From positions 29,215,554-29,279,553 of the forward strand of contig NC_092562.1 of the NCBI RefSeq assembly GCF_037975245.1: 64,000 nt of DNA. Direction: 5' to 3'. This document shows, piece by piece, positions 63,726 to 64,000 of this stretch (its first letter is position 1; each line of letters begins with the position of its first letter). Both the position numbers and the translations under genes were made by a program. The notes beneath the pieces were generated by a model. That model did not search any database. It had not been told where the DNA came from and worked only from the letters and a program-made list of their open reading frames with translations. The DNA comes from Apostichopus japonicus. Taxonomy: Eukaryota; Echinodermata; Holothuroidea; Aspidochirotida; Stichopodidae.

Positions 63726-64000
63726 AATTTACATGCTGTGCTTGTACGAATGCAAACACTTGTTTGGTTTCTAACTTATCTTGAACTATAGTCCGCCTAG
63801 TGTGGGTTATTTCTAGCTAGTTTATAAATTGTATATTATACTAAACGAACAGAAAATAGGGATCACATTTTCTGATGATTCAAACTAAACAGCTCTACGG
63901 ATAAACTGACTTCATAACCGCTTCTTATGCGGGACAAACTAATATAATTATAATATATTCAACCTGTATAATTTATGCAGCATTCCGTGAGGTTCATTAA
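63726..64000. other. Right edge, no gene recognised
   Basis: Unannotated AT-rich sequence to the end of the window. Confidence 0.4.

Noticed and set aside
63484-63791. Ile/Tyr-rich open frames on both strands
   Set aside because: Translation of an (AT)n microsatellite.

Overview
The window looks like nuclear DNA of a marine deuterostome invertebrate, probably an echinoderm and possibly a sea cucumber. The grounds are AT-rich sequence with many microsatellites, short exons with GT/AG introns, an NXPE-type gene, a pair of arylamine N-acetyltransferase-like genes, and a dense load of DNA transposons. The species call is an inference from gene and repeat content.

Positions 1-37,079 are almost entirely layered DNA transposons. 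A minus-strand pseudogene runs off the left edge. Its 5' half (19,427-20,281) resembles the N-terminal zinc-binding and RING region of RAG1. Its 3' half (1-1,012) resembles a DDE transposase-like protein. An ~18-kb element (element 1, 1,259-19,311) sits in the intron between the halves, and the exons on either side still match in phase. Element 1 has a 32-bp perfect terminal inverted repeat, a TA target duplication, two unrelated subterminal satellite arrays (102 bp on the left, about 115 bp on the right), an intact 689-aa CMC/EnSpm-like transposase and an intact six-exon gene for a DUF4806-type protein. A small hAT-type MITE has landed inside it.

Element 2 (21,775-37,077) has CACT-type termini and subterminal GTTGGGCA-like motifs. 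It carries an 11-exon minus-strand gene for a SAM-domain (SAMD3-like) protein whose reading frame is intact. A C2H2/DDE transposase with two frameshifts lies in intron 2 of that gene. Intron 1 holds element 3 (33,188-36,086), a 2.9-kb non-autonomous element built from 210-bp repeats in inverted arrangement.

Positions 37,080-55,690 hold the probable host genes: two intronless, same-strand NAT-like genes (39,171-40,106 and 51,400-52,287, minus strand) flanking a four-exon NXPE-like gene (45,250-49,049, plus strand). Both NAT-like proteins have Glu where the catalytic Asp is expected, and the NXPE-like protein has Asn where the esterase Ser is expected.

From 55,690 to the end there is a truncated LINE fragment, two hAT-type non-autonomous elements with perfect 8-bp target duplications, an 82-bp tandem array, microsatellites and otherwise unannotated DNA. 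I saw no tRNA, rRNA, CRISPR or prokaryotic-type feature.
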